Under the pieces are notes generated by a model. That model had not been told where the DNA came from. It did not search any database and saw nothing but the letters and a program-made list of their open reading frames with translations. Shown here piece by piece: positions 52,415 to 61,249 of a stretch of 64,000 nt of DNA. How positions within the stretch are numbered: the first letter of the stretch is position 1; each line of letters starts with the position of its first letter. Source of the DNA: Herpetosiphon giganteus (lineage in GTDB: Bacteria > Chloroflexota > Chloroflexia > Chloroflexales > Herpetosiphonaceae); NCBI RefSeq assembly GCF_016907925.1, contig NZ_JAFBCZ010000022.1, positions 31,239 to 95,238 of the forward strand. Direction: 5' to 3'. The position numbers were made by a program, and so were the translations under genes.

Positions 52415-53716
52415 ATGTCCCACTCCGAGCTGGCAATTCACTTCTTCTTACAACTAGCAATTATTCTTGGCGTTTGTCGCATTGTTGGGCTGATTGCGAA
52501 GTATTTTGGTCAACCTCAGGTGGTTGGTGAGATGATCGCCGGGGTATTAATGGGGCCATCGCTTTTTGGTTTGATTCTTCCCGATCTCCAAAAATTTATT
52601 TTCCCATCGGGGCCAGCTATGAGCATTCTTTATGCTTGCAGCCAAGTTGGGCTTGTCTTGTATATGTTTTTGATAGGGGTTGAGTTTGATCTTGGGCTAA
52701 TTCGTCAGCGGATGGGCAGTGCCCTATCAGTTTCGTTGGCAGGAATTATCACTCCATTGATTTTGGGAAGTCTTTTATCGCTGTTATTGCTGCAACAACC
52801 AGAGTTTTTCAACCCGACCATCAAACCATGGCAGGCAATGCTCTTTGTTGGGGCGGCAATTTCGATTACTGCATTTCCAATGCTGGCGCGGATCATCTTT
52901 GAACGCGGATTAACGGGTACATCACTCGGAACCCTGGTGTTAGCAGCAGGATCAACCGATGATGCTATTTCTTGGTGTTTGTTTGCGATTGTCTTGGCTG
53001 TGTTCAAGAATGACCCTTCGATTGCTCTCCTGGCAGTTGGTGGTGGCTTGATCTATGTTGCGGCGATCTTTTTTATGGTCAAACCAGCGCTGCGGCGACT
53101 AGGTACGCATGTTGAAAAATCCAACGAACTCTCAAGCGGGGTATTTTCGTTCATTCTGCTGCTTGTGATGATTTGCGCTTGGATCACCGATATTATTGGG
53201 ATTTACGCAATCTTTGGCGGCTTTATCCTTGGAACGGCGATGCCGCGTGGCGTATTCGCCGACCGTTTGCGCCACATGCTCGAACCTGTAGTAACCAACT
53301 TTATGTTACCACTGTTCTTTATCTTCTCAGGGCTCAACACCAGTATAACCATGGTCGATAGTTGGTGGTTATGGGGACTAACATTGCTGGTTTTGGCTAC
53401 GGCGATTGCAGGCAAAGGCATCGCCTGTTGGGCAGTTGCTCGGTTGGTTGGTGAACCGCAGCGCGAAGCGTTAGCGATCGGTACATTAATGAATGCACGT
53501 GGCCTTATGGAATTGATTCTACTGAATATAGGCCTCGAACACGGCATCATCAAACCAACCTTTTTTACGGTAATGGTTTTAATGGCAATTCTGACCACTT
53601 TGATGGCAACACCGATCTTCCAGTTTGTCTATGGTCGACATCAGGCAAAGAAACCCACGAGCGAATCGATGAATGCGCTTGGCAGAATCGCCCCCAGCAC
53701 AGGAACCAAAGTCTAG
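52415..53716 (+). CDS. CPA2-family cation:proton antiporter
   Basis: A 433-residue integral membrane protein with about twelve hydrophobic segments, for example LAIILGVCRIVGLIA at the start. QPQVVGEMIAGVLMGPSLFG is the family's first conserved loop and GSTDDAISW carries the two Asp of the ion-binding site found in electrogenic members (NapA-like). No KTN/RCK regulatory domain. Within the operon it may export protons or sodium, or serve in self-protection if the product is an ionophore; both are inferences. Confidence 0.88.
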   Translation: MSHSELAIHFFLQLAIILGVCRIVGLIAKYFGQPQVVGEMIAGVLMGPSLFGLILPDLQKFIFPSGPAMSILYACSQVGLVLYMFLIGVEFDLGLIRQRMGSALSVSLAGIITPLILGSLLSLLLLQQPEFFNPTIKPWQAMLFVGAAISITAFPMLARIIFERGLTGTSLGTLVLAAGSTDDAISWCLFAIVLAVFKNDPSIALLAVGGGLIYVAAIFFMVKPALRRLGTHVEKSNELSSGVFSFILLLVMICAWITDIIGIYAIFGGFILGTAMPRGVFADRLRHMLEPVVTNFMLPLFFIFSGLNTSITMVDSWWLWGLTLLVLATAIAGKGIACWAVARLVGEPQREALAIGTLMNARGLMELILLNIGLEHGIIKPTFFTVMVLMAILTTLMATPIFQFVYGRHQAKKPTSESMNALGRIAPSTGTKV

Positions 53717-53752
53717 GTATACGGTAAGTTTTCCTAAGAAAAGGAGTGGTCG

Positions 53753-54745
53753 ATGCGTTGGTCAATCGTGATGAAGCCCTTTTTTAATGTTTCGGCGGAC
53801 GCTTTCCAGAAAATGGCTGGAGAGCGCTATGGCTACCAGGCGGATATGGACCAAACGTGGCGCTCCTTTCAGCCAGTGGCCCAAACTTTAGTTGATGCCT
53901 TCTATTTTACGCTTGATGATAGTCGCTTTGGCCCACTTGTGGCCCGTTTGGAGGCAGTTGATAGCGATTTACGTGGAATTGCCTATGAAGGGGCAGGCAT
54001 GGGGCTGATGCTGCTTGATAGTTTGTTTCCATGGAAGCACCGCCTCCAACGGTTTATTGCCGGACCTGGCGCTGCCTATAGCAGTCTTGTAGCGATTGGG
54101 GCAGGATTGGTATTGCCACGTGTTCCAAAGCATCCATTGAAATTTATTAACCAGTTTGATCCATTGCTGCGCTGGTTTGTCATTGATGGTTATGGCTTTT
54201 ATGAAGGATTTTTCAATGCGCAACGCACGATCGAACGGCAATACATTTCAGACCGTTTGAGTGGCTATGCTGCGCGCGCCTTTGATCAAGGACTTGGCCG
54301 AAGCCTCTGGTTTGCTACTGGTGCGAATGTTGAGCGAATCAGTGCTGCAATTGCGACATTTCCTGCGATCCGTCAGCCTGATCTTTGGTCGGGGATTGGC
54401 TTAGCCTGTGCCTATGCTGCTGGCGTTGTGGATAGGGCTGCTATTGAAAGCCTCCAAGAAATTGCTGGTGATAATAGTGCGCATATGGCTGTTGGAGTTG
54501 CGATTGCTGCAACCTTCCGCCAGCATGCGGGGGCTTCGGCCTCGCATACAGAACTTGCCTGTAGGGTCATTTGGAATCGGCCTTTAGCCGATGTCAACCA
54601 ATTAGCAATGGCTGCGCAAGCAGAACTTCCTGCAGATACCATTCACCTTCCTGCTTACGAAGTCTGGCGACAACGGATCATGACCGCATTTAGAACGACA
54701 CCGGTGACGGTTATGGCCGATCACTATAGAGAGGTTATGGCATGA
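53753..54745 (+). CDS. DUF1702 (UnbL-family) protein 3, divergent
   Basis: A 330-residue paralogue with DLRGIAYEGAGMGL, LSGYAARAFDQGLGRSLWF and PDLWSGIGLACAYAAG. Two changes stand out: DGYGFYEGFF has Tyr where His is found in the other three, and the HIGVG block has become AIGAG. If these residues are catalytic, this copy may have a structural or altered role. AAAAGGAG precedes the ATG. Its stop overlaps the next start by four bases. Confidence 0.85.
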   Translation: MRWSIVMKPFFNVSADAFQKMAGERYGYQADMDQTWRSFQPVAQTLVDAFYFTLDDSRFGPLVARLEAVDSDLRGIAYEGAGMGLMLLDSLFPWKHRLQRFIAGPGAAYSSLVAIGAGLVLPRVPKHPLKFINQFDPLLRWFVIDGYGFYEGFFNAQRTIERQYISDRLSGYAARAFDQGLGRSLWFATGANVERISAAIATFPAIRQPDLWSGIGLACAYAAGVVDRAAIESLQEIAGDNSAHMAVGVAIAATFRQHAGASASHTELACRVIWNRPLADVNQLAMAAQAELPADTIHLPAYEVWRQRIMTAFRTTPVTVMADHYREVMA

Positions 54746-55677
54746 GTATGTTTGGAAAACTTCGCAGAACATTATTTGGAATTCCTTCGGCAAAGGCGGT
54801 ATTTAGCCGCCCTGGATTTGCCAAAGAAGCATGGCTGCGCTTTCAACCGGTGGCACATTCTTTAGTCGAAGGCTATCACGCCAGCTTAGAGGATAGTCGC
54901 ATCGAGGTCTTGGGGAATCGCCTTGATCGGGTTGACAAGGAATTGCGTGGTTTTGCCTATGAAGGAGCTGGCATGGGCTTGGCTGCGTTGGATCTAATTG
55001 CGCCATGGAAAAAACGATTAAAAGCGTTTGTTGATGGCCCAGGTGCTCCCTATATTTATCCCATTTATGTGGGGGTTGGCTTGGCGCTGGCCCGGATGCA
55101 TCGCCAGCCCGAACGCTATCTGCAACAATTAGATCCTGTGTTGTGTTGGGTCATCGTTGATGGCTATGGTTTCCATGAGGGCTTTTTCCGCCAACACCAG
55201 ACTGTTAATCACCATGGTGTGCCAAAACGACTTTCAGCCTATGCGCGGCGGATTTTTGACCAAGGAGTTGGGCGCAGCATCTGGTTTGCCAATGGCGCTC
55301 AAGTTGAGCGGGTTCATTCGGTCATCAGTGCGTTTGCTGAAGACCGACGGGCCGATTTATGGAGTGGAGTTGGCTTGGCATCGGCCTACGCTGGTGGCGC
55401 AAGCAAAGATGAGCTTGTGGCATTAACTGAGAAAGCGAAATTGTATTTGCCACAGCTTGCGCGTGGGGCCGCAATTGCAGCAAAGGGCCGAATCCAAGCC
55501 GATAATCTCGCTGCACATACCGAAATGGCGTGCCAACTTTATTGCGGGATTTCAAGCGTCGAGGCTGCACATATGACAGATCTGGCACGTGAAGGTTTAA
55601 CCATGGCGGGTGTCGAATCGGCATACGAGCTATGGCGGCAAGGCACTCAAGCGCGTTTAGCCATTGAAGTTCGCTAG
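54742..55677 (+). CDS. DUF1702 (UnbL-family) protein 4
   Basis: A 311-residue paralogue: MFGKLRRTLFGIPSAKAVF, a start typical of UnbL proteins, ELRGFAYEGAGMGL, VDGYGFHEGFF, LSAYARRIFDQGVGRSIWF and ADLWSGVGLASAYAGG. It keeps His in DGYGFHE, but the HIGVG block is YVGVG. Start overlaps the previous gene (ATGA), so the pair is translationally coupled and may form a complex. Confidence 0.85.
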   Translation: MSMFGKLRRTLFGIPSAKAVFSRPGFAKEAWLRFQPVAHSLVEGYHASLEDSRIEVLGNRLDRVDKELRGFAYEGAGMGLAALDLIAPWKKRLKAFVDGPGAPYIYPIYVGVGLALARMHRQPERYLQQLDPVLCWVIVDGYGFHEGFFRQHQTVNHHGVPKRLSAYARRIFDQGVGRSIWFANGAQVERVHSVISAFAEDRRADLWSGVGLASAYAGGASKDELVALTEKAKLYLPQLARGAAIAAKGRIQADNLAAHTEMACQLYCGISSVEAAHMTDLAREGLTMAGVESAYELWRQGTQARLAIEVR

Positions 55678-55689
55678 AAAGGCTGTGTG

Positions 55690-56895
55690 ATGGTTGATAC
55701 GCTTGGAACTCACTTTAATCCATTGGCCGAAGATCCGTATCCTTTTTATGCCCAAGCTCGGCTTGAGCAACCAATTACCTTTTGTCCTGAGCTTGATGTT
55801 TGGTTGATTACACGCTATGCGGATATCCAGCAAGTCTTACTCCAACCGGAGGTATTTTCTTCGCGCAATACCTTAAGCTCTTCAGTAACCTTTTATCCCC
55901 AAACGCTTGAGGCATTGATTCAAGGCTTTTTGCCTGTGCCCATTGTACTGAACTCCGATGGTGAAGACCATCGACGGTTCCGGGTTCCTTTAATGCGCGC
56001 GTTTGCGCCTGCCCGTATTCGGGCACTGGAACCCTATATTCGCGCAATTGCCAATCGTTTAATTGATGGATTTATTGCCGATACCCATGCCGATATCATT
56101 CGCCAATTTGCCTATCCTTTTTCGCTTGAGGTTGTGCTTCAGCTTTTAGGCATTCCCAGCCACGACATTGAAAAAACACGAGTGTGGAGCCATGATTGGT
56201 TGACGTTAATGTCGATGCAGCTATCAGTGAACGAACAAGTTGCGTGTGCCCATAGTACTGTTGCGTTTCAACATTATATTGCCGAATTAATGAATCAACG
56301 TCGTGTTTCTCCACAAGATGATTTAATTAGTACCTTGTTACATGATAGTGATGAGGCCTCGTTTAGCGAAAATGAACTTGTCATCATGATTCAGGGCTTG
56401 ATTTTAGCGGGGCATGAAAGTACCACGAATATGATCGGCACTGGCTTATTGTTACTGCTTGAACAGCCAGAGCGCTGGCAAAACCTGTGCTTGTATCCAG
56501 CCCAGATTCCAGCAACGGTTGAAGAAATCCTCCGTTTTGATGCCCCCATTCAGATGTTTGCCCGAGTAACAACCCGCACGGCAACTATCGGTGATATAAC
56601 CTTGCCCGATGACGCTTCATTGCTCCTGATTTATGGGTCGGGAAATCGTGATGCGGCAGCATTTCCCAATCCTGATACCTTCGAACCGAAGCGGTCAAGC
56701 AATCATCATCTCGCCTTTGGGCACGGCCCGCACTATTGTGTTGGGGCAGCGCTTGCACGTCTAGAAGGCCATATTGCCTTTGATGTCCTGTGTCAGCGAC
56801 TACCACAGTTACGGCTTGTGCCAGATCAAACGCTGAGCCATATTCCAACCTTGTTATTTCGAGGCTATCAACAGCTTGATGTCGCATGGACATAA
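55690..56895 (+). CDS. Cytochrome P450, unit B
   Basis: About 401 residues: I-helix LILAGHESTTNMIG (Ser in place of the first Thr of HETT), ExxR in EEILRFDAP, heme loop FGHGPHYCVGAALARLEG with Cys350. A second pathway P450, different in sequence from the unit A enzyme. ATG at 55690 follows AAAGG by seven bases and starts 13 bases after DUF1702 gene 4. Electron partners not encoded here. Confidence 0.9.
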   Translation: MVDTLGTHFNPLAEDPYPFYAQARLEQPITFCPELDVWLITRYADIQQVLLQPEVFSSRNTLSSSVTFYPQTLEALIQGFLPVPIVLNSDGEDHRRFRVPLMRAFAPARIRALEPYIRAIANRLIDGFIADTHADIIRQFAYPFSLEVVLQLLGIPSHDIEKTRVWSHDWLTLMSMQLSVNEQVACAHSTVAFQHYIAELMNQRRVSPQDDLISTLLHDSDEASFSENELVIMIQGLILAGHESTTNMIGTGLLLLLEQPERWQNLCLYPAQIPATVEEILRFDAPIQMFARVTTRTATIGDITLPDDASLLLIYGSGNRDAAAFPNPDTFEPKRSSNHHLAFGHGPHYCVGAALARLEGHIAFDVLCQRLPQLRLVPDQTLSHIPTLLFRGYQQLDVAWT

Positions 56896-56934
56896 TCGAT
56901 CAAGGTTGTTAACAATGTGTTTAGGAGAATTGTT

Positions 56935-58173
56935 ATGTATGACGTAATTGTTGTTGGAGCCCGCTGTGCTGGTTCGCCAACGGCTATGCTCCTTGCCCGA
57001 AAAGGGCATCGCGTTTTAGTTGTCGATAAAGCCAGCTTCCCGAGTGAGACCGTTTCAACCCATATGATCTCGGTTGCAGGAAGTGCCCAATTAAAACGTT
57101 GGGGACTTTTAGAACAGATTGAGGCCTCAGGATGTCCCCCTGTTACGAATATTCAGCTTGATCTTAATTTTGAAGACTATGGAGCATTTACCCTGAACGG
57201 ATTTCCTCCGCCGGTCGATGATGGATTTGCGGCGATCTATGCCCCAAAGCGAACAGTGCTTGATAAAATTTTAATTGATGCTGCTGCTGCCGCTGGAGCT
57301 GAAGTTCGCGAGCGATTTACCGTTCATGAAATTTTACGCGATGGTGATCGGGTGATTGGGATTCGTGGTCGCAACCAATATGGCGAAATGGTTGCCGACT
57401 ATGCCCAATTAGTTGTAGGTGCTGATGGAATGCGCTCGCTTGTTGCGAAAACGGTTGAGGCCCCAGTGTATAATACTGCCCCTTCGGGTACATGTGGCTA
57501 CTATACCTATTGGAATAATGTACCGATTACAGATCTAGAGTTCTATACCCGCCCAAACCGTACTATCGTTGCTTTTCCAACCAATGATCAACAAGCGGCA
57601 ATCTTTGTGGAATGGACCCATGGGGAGTTTCATACCTTCCGCGCGAATCTCGAACAGAACTTTGTCCAAACCCTGGATGAGATCGCGCCAGATCTGGCAG
57701 CCCGCGTGCGAGGTGGAACTCGAGCACATCGCTATATGGGAAGTGGCGATTTACCAAATTTCTTCCGTAAACCCTATGGTCAAGGTTGGGCGTTGGTTGG
57801 TGACGCAGGATTTCACAAAGATCCTATTACCGCCCAAGGTATCACTGATGCATTTCGTGATGCAGAATTTTTAGCAGCAGCGATTGACCAAGGATTAGCC
57901 GGAATCCAATCAATGGAAGCTGCATTGGCTGGCTATGAGCAACGTCGAAATGAAACGATTATGCCGTTATACGAATTTATTTGTGATCGCGCAACCTTAG
58001 CTCCATTTCCATCAGAGTTTCAACAAGTGCTGGCTGCCTTACGCGGCCATCAAGCTGATATTGATCAGTTCTTTGGGGTTATTCAGAATACCATTCCCTT
58101 TCGTGAATTCTTCTCGCCCCACAACCTGATGCGAATTCTCAACCAAGGAACTTTAGAAGTAACAGTCCATTAG
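56935..58173 (+). CDS. FAD-dependent monooxygenase/geranylgeranyl reductase-like
   Basis: About 412 residues: dinucleotide motif DVIVVGARCAGSPTAMLLARKG, a VVGADGMRSLVAK NAD(P)-side motif and GDAGFHKDPITAQGITDAFRDAE, the flavin ribityl site in PHBH-fold oxidoreductases. Group A monooxygenases hydroxylate or epoxidise; geranylgeranyl reductase relatives saturate double bonds. A role in late oxidation of the polyketide is inferred. A TAGGAGAA ribosome site supports ATG at 56935. Confidence 0.85.
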   Translation: MYDVIVVGARCAGSPTAMLLARKGHRVLVVDKASFPSETVSTHMISVAGSAQLKRWGLLEQIEASGCPPVTNIQLDLNFEDYGAFTLNGFPPPVDDGFAAIYAPKRTVLDKILIDAAAAAGAEVRERFTVHEILRDGDRVIGIRGRNQYGEMVADYAQLVVGADGMRSLVAKTVEAPVYNTAPSGTCGYYTYWNNVPITDLEFYTRPNRTIVAFPTNDQQAAIFVEWTHGEFHTFRANLEQNFVQTLDEIAPDLAARVRGGTRAHRYMGSGDLPNFFRKPYGQGWALVGDAGFHKDPITAQGITDAFRDAEFLAAAIDQGLAGIQSMEAALAGYEQRRNETIMPLYEFICDRATLAPFPSEFQQVLAALRGHQADIDQFFGVIQNTIPFREFFSPHNLMRILNQGTLEVTVH

Positions 58174-58270
58174 ATAGTGTCGATTTGGGGTGTTCTCATG
58201 GGTATGTCCGTTGATTACCAAGTATTGCCTCTTTTAGCGCTTGCTTTTGTTGCGAAAGGATGTCACTGCC

Positions 58271-58837
58271 ATGTTCAATGAACAAGTGGAGTCGTTAAGG
58301 TCGTTGCATATTACGCACTTTACAGTAGAACATGTTGTTGTGCCATCGCGATATTCATTTGAAGAAATTATTACAGCGCTTGAGGCACGAGTTGGCGTGT
58401 ATGGTAATTGGGAAATTATTCCCCATCAATTAGCAGCAAGTAAAGCATCATGGGAGGATGTAAGCGAAAAAATCACACCATTGATTGGCGAAAGCGGCTT
58501 TACCACCTTTGTCAAAATGGAACAAGGATTACTGCTTTCCCTTACAGGAAAGCCCAAACGGATTGTTCAGTATGTTTTAGGGAACCCCATGATTGGGGTC
58601 ATGATGATTGAGGAAGTGCCGGAAGCCGGGCTTTACATTCCCCCGAAATTGCTCGTTTATGAAGATTATGATCGGCGTGCCTTTGTTTCGTATGATCGAA
58701 CTGCTTCGTTGTTGAGTCAGTATCAGAATGAACAACTAACGCAGATTGCCAAATTAGTCGATCATAAGCTTGATGAATTGGCCAAAGCTGTTACTGGCAA
58801 CGACATTATTGCTACGAATGATTCAGGAATTAACTAG
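58271..58837 (+). CDS. DUF302-like protein
   Basis: About 188 residues. An N-terminal THFTVEHVVVPSRYSFEEIITALEARV and a C-terminal PPKLLVYEDYDRRAFVSYDRTASLL, then a LDELAKA helix, match DUF302, a small alpha/beta domain of unknown function that can bind ligands or metals. The middle (TTFVKMEQGLLLSL, YVLGNPMIGVMMIEEVPEAG) is also in family order. AAAGGA precedes the ATG by about nine bases. In unit B between the FAD enzyme and the GMC oxidoreductase; role unknown. Confidence 0.68.
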   Translation: MFNEQVESLRSLHITHFTVEHVVVPSRYSFEEIITALEARVGVYGNWEIIPHQLAASKASWEDVSEKITPLIGESGFTTFVKMEQGLLLSLTGKPKRIVQYVLGNPMIGVMMIEEVPEAGLYIPPKLLVYEDYDRRAFVSYDRTASLLSQYQNEQLTQIAKLVDHKLDELAKAVTGNDIIATNDSGIN

Positions 58838-58868
58838 GGCAAGCGTTTAGCAACACGGAGGAACCCCG

Positions 58869-60911
58869 ATGGGGATCACTGCACATGATCAGATCGAAGG
58901 AAACTCATGGCTCACGACCAAGGAGTTTACCATCTTAACATCGATTTGTAATACCCTGCTGCCATCGCTTGAACCGCCTGCTGGGAGTTCTGAAATACTC
59001 GCGGCTTACTATCGCCGATCTGCCAGTGATCTTCGTGTTGCTGAAGGTATTGTTGCTAAGCTCGGAGAACAGAGCCTAACCATTCAGCACGATATTCGAC
59101 GGTTTCTCAGTTTATTTAGCGTACCAGTGATAAGTCGCTGGTTAATCAATAAACACCGTGCGTTTGTGGAGCTTGAGCACGCTGATCGAGAACGGTATTT
59201 GGACGCGTTAGCCAATAGTCGATTAAAACTCTTGCGCCAAGGTTTTCAGGGCTTAAAGCGTTTAGCAGGCCTCATCTATTTTACAACCCTTGACCAGCAG
59301 GGCCATAATCCAAATTGGCCGATCTTGGATTATATCCCTGCTGATTCAAGGCCAACTGCAAAGAAAGCACCGATTATTCCAGCAACACTACAAACACAGG
59401 TTGATTTAGAAACCGACGTTATTGTCATTGGGTCTGGGGCTGGCGGGAGCGTTGTGGCGAGTGAGCTTGCCCAAGCTGGCAAACGGGTACTCATCCTCGA
59501 ACAAGGCGGCTATAACCATGAAGGAAACTTTCGCTTAAATGAAGGACAAGCGTTCTCCGAGCTTTTTTTGAACCAAGGAGCATTGGCCACCAAAGACCTA
59601 GGTGTCATTATGATGGCAGGAAGCACCCTTGGGGGTGGCACGGTCGTTAATTGGATGAGTTCATTTCGAATGCGGCCAGAAATTTTAGCGGAGTGGGATA
59701 CAAGTTCTGGTCTCGCTGGTTATTTTACGGGGCCAGAACTTGAGGCAAGCTATGCCTTTTGCGAACAACGCATGCGCGTTAATAGCTTAAATAGTCAGCA
59801 TAATCGCCAAAACCAGATTCTCTTTGATGGTGCGCTCGCTCTGGGCTACCATGTGGGGACAATACCACGGAATGCCATTGATTGTGAGCAACGATGCGGT
59901 CCATGCACCTTTGGTTGCAGTTATGGAAGTAATCAATCGGCAATGAAAACCTTTATTCAAGATGCCTATGATCATGGTGCCCAGGTTATGGTGCGTACCC
60001 GAGCAGAACGAATCTTGACAGAGTATGGCAAAGTCGTAGGCGTTCAGGCAACAGTTCTTAATCCACAAACGCAGCAACATGAATCGATCCGCATTCGAGC
60101 GACCACAGTTGTGGTTTGTGCTGGAGCCATACAATCACCAGCGTTGTTGCTTCGCTCAGGGTTGACGAATAGTCACATTGGCCAACATCTCTACCTTCAC
60201 CCTAGTGCAATTAGCGTAGGTCAGTATCGTGAGTCGGTATATGCTTGGAAAGGGGTCTTACAATCGGCGTATTCTGACCAATTTATTCACCTTGATGGGA
60301 ATTATGGCTATAAGTTAGAAGTGGCTCCCGCCCATCCTGGTATCTTTGGACTTGCCACCCCTTGGCATACAGCGCAACGCTATCGTGACGAGATGATTAA
60401 TATTGCGAATCTTGCTTCGATTATGATTCTTACCCGTGATAAGGGTGCAGGGCGCATTCAACTTGATCGCTTTGGTTCACCTATCATCGATTATACGGTC
60501 TCAGCATATGATCGAACTCATATCTGGCATGGGCTGTGTGCAGGAGCACGAATCCATGCTGCGGCTGGTGCTGAACGTGTGATTTCGCTCCAAAGTAAAC
60601 CAACTGATTTGTACCCAGCCAATGATCCGATCCTCCAAGGGCACTTGCTTCGTGAATTTGATGATTTGATGTGGCAAAATGGATTGAAGTCAAACCAAAT
60701 TGTGCTTTTTTCGGCCCATCAAATGGGAACATGTCGGTTAGGCACCCATGCAGATCAGTCAGTCGTTGATGAAAATCATCAGTCCCACAATCTGAAAGGC
60801 TTATTTATTTGTGATAGTAGTGTCTTTCCATCGGCATGCGGCGTAAACCCAATGTTAACAATCATGGCACTAGCGCATCGAGCTGCGCAACGAATCAAGC
60901 AAATCATCTAA
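58869..60911 (+). CDS. GMC oxidoreductase, long-chain alcohol oxidase-like
   Basis: A 680-residue flavoprotein. The first 180 residues are helical, as in fatty alcohol oxidases; then VIVIGSGAGGSVVASELAQAG (FAD), GGGTVVNWMSSFRMRP, CGPCTFGCSYGSNQSAMKTF (four Cys), VVVCAGAIQSPALLLRSG and the catalytic end AHQMGTCRLG (His) and SACGVNPMLTIMALAHR (Asn). It should oxidise a primary or secondary alcohol to aldehyde or ketone. CGGAGG precedes the ATG. Last gene of unit B. Confidence 0.87.
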   Translation: MGITAHDQIEGNSWLTTKEFTILTSICNTLLPSLEPPAGSSEILAAYYRRSASDLRVAEGIVAKLGEQSLTIQHDIRRFLSLFSVPVISRWLINKHRAFVELEHADRERYLDALANSRLKLLRQGFQGLKRLAGLIYFTTLDQQGHNPNWPILDYIPADSRPTAKKAPIIPATLQTQVDLETDVIVIGSGAGGSVVASELAQAGKRVLILEQGGYNHEGNFRLNEGQAFSELFLNQGALATKDLGVIMMAGSTLGGGTVVNWMSSFRMRPEILAEWDTSSGLAGYFTGPELEASYAFCEQRMRVNSLNSQHNRQNQILFDGALALGYHVGTIPRNAIDCEQRCGPCTFGCSYGSNQSAMKTFIQDAYDHGAQVMVRTRAERILTEYGKVVGVQATVLNPQTQQHESIRIRATTVVVCAGAIQSPALLLRSGLTNSHIGQHLYLHPSAISVGQYRESVYAWKGVLQSAYSDQFIHLDGNYGYKLEVAPAHPGIFGLATPWHTAQRYRDEMINIANLASIMILTRDKGAGRIQLDRFGSPIIDYTVSAYDRTHIWHGLCAGARIHAAAGAERVISLQSKPTDLYPANDPILQGHLLREFDDLMWQNGLKSNQIVLFSAHQMGTCRLGTHADQSVVDENHQSHNLKGLFICDSSVFPSACGVNPMLTIMALAHRAAQRIKQII

Positions 60912-61037
60912 ACCGCGCATTGCGTTGAGCGATTTGATCATGGGGTAGCGGTTCTTTAGTCTACTCGTTGACACCATAGGCTTTATACAATCCGCCGACC
61001 TGTTTACGATCGGTGTTAGAAAGCAAGTCAAAAAAAT

Positions 61038-61061
61038 AGGCCATCCCATGAGGGATGGCCT
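61038..61061 (-). terminator. Hairpin with T run on the minus strand
   Basis: AGGCCATCCC and GGGATGGCCT form a perfect 10-base stem with an ATGA loop. On the minus strand it is followed by ATTTTTTTGA, on the plus strand only by GTTCG. It could end transcripts arriving from the right, or act in both directions at the end of unit B. The rest of 60912-61249 contains no gene. Confidence 0.55.
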
Positions 61062-61202
61062 GTTCGTAATGCCTAGGCTACCAATTCGCTGGGAAACCCC
61101 ATGCGCAGCAATTGCATAAAGGACGTTTGTACTATTTTGATAATATGAACTACCCCGCAGTACCACGTATGAGATTGCGACTCGCCGAATCAGTACAAAT
61201 CC

Positions 61203-61209
61203 CCTATAA
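61203..61209 (+). promoter_or_regulatory. -10 box candidate of the terpene synthase gene
   Basis: CTATAAT at 61203-61209 lies 40 bases ahead of the start at 61250. No matching -35 at 17 bases is visible, so the promoter is weak or activator-dependent. Confidence 0.35.
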
Positions 61210-61249
61210 TAGGTCGGAGATCATCGTAGCCAGCACTGGAATCGTATCC

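Noticed and set aside
61038..61061. Plus-strand intrinsic terminator of unit B
   Set aside because: The T run lies on the minus strand only; it is listed as a hairpin with uncertain direction rather than a confident unit B terminator.
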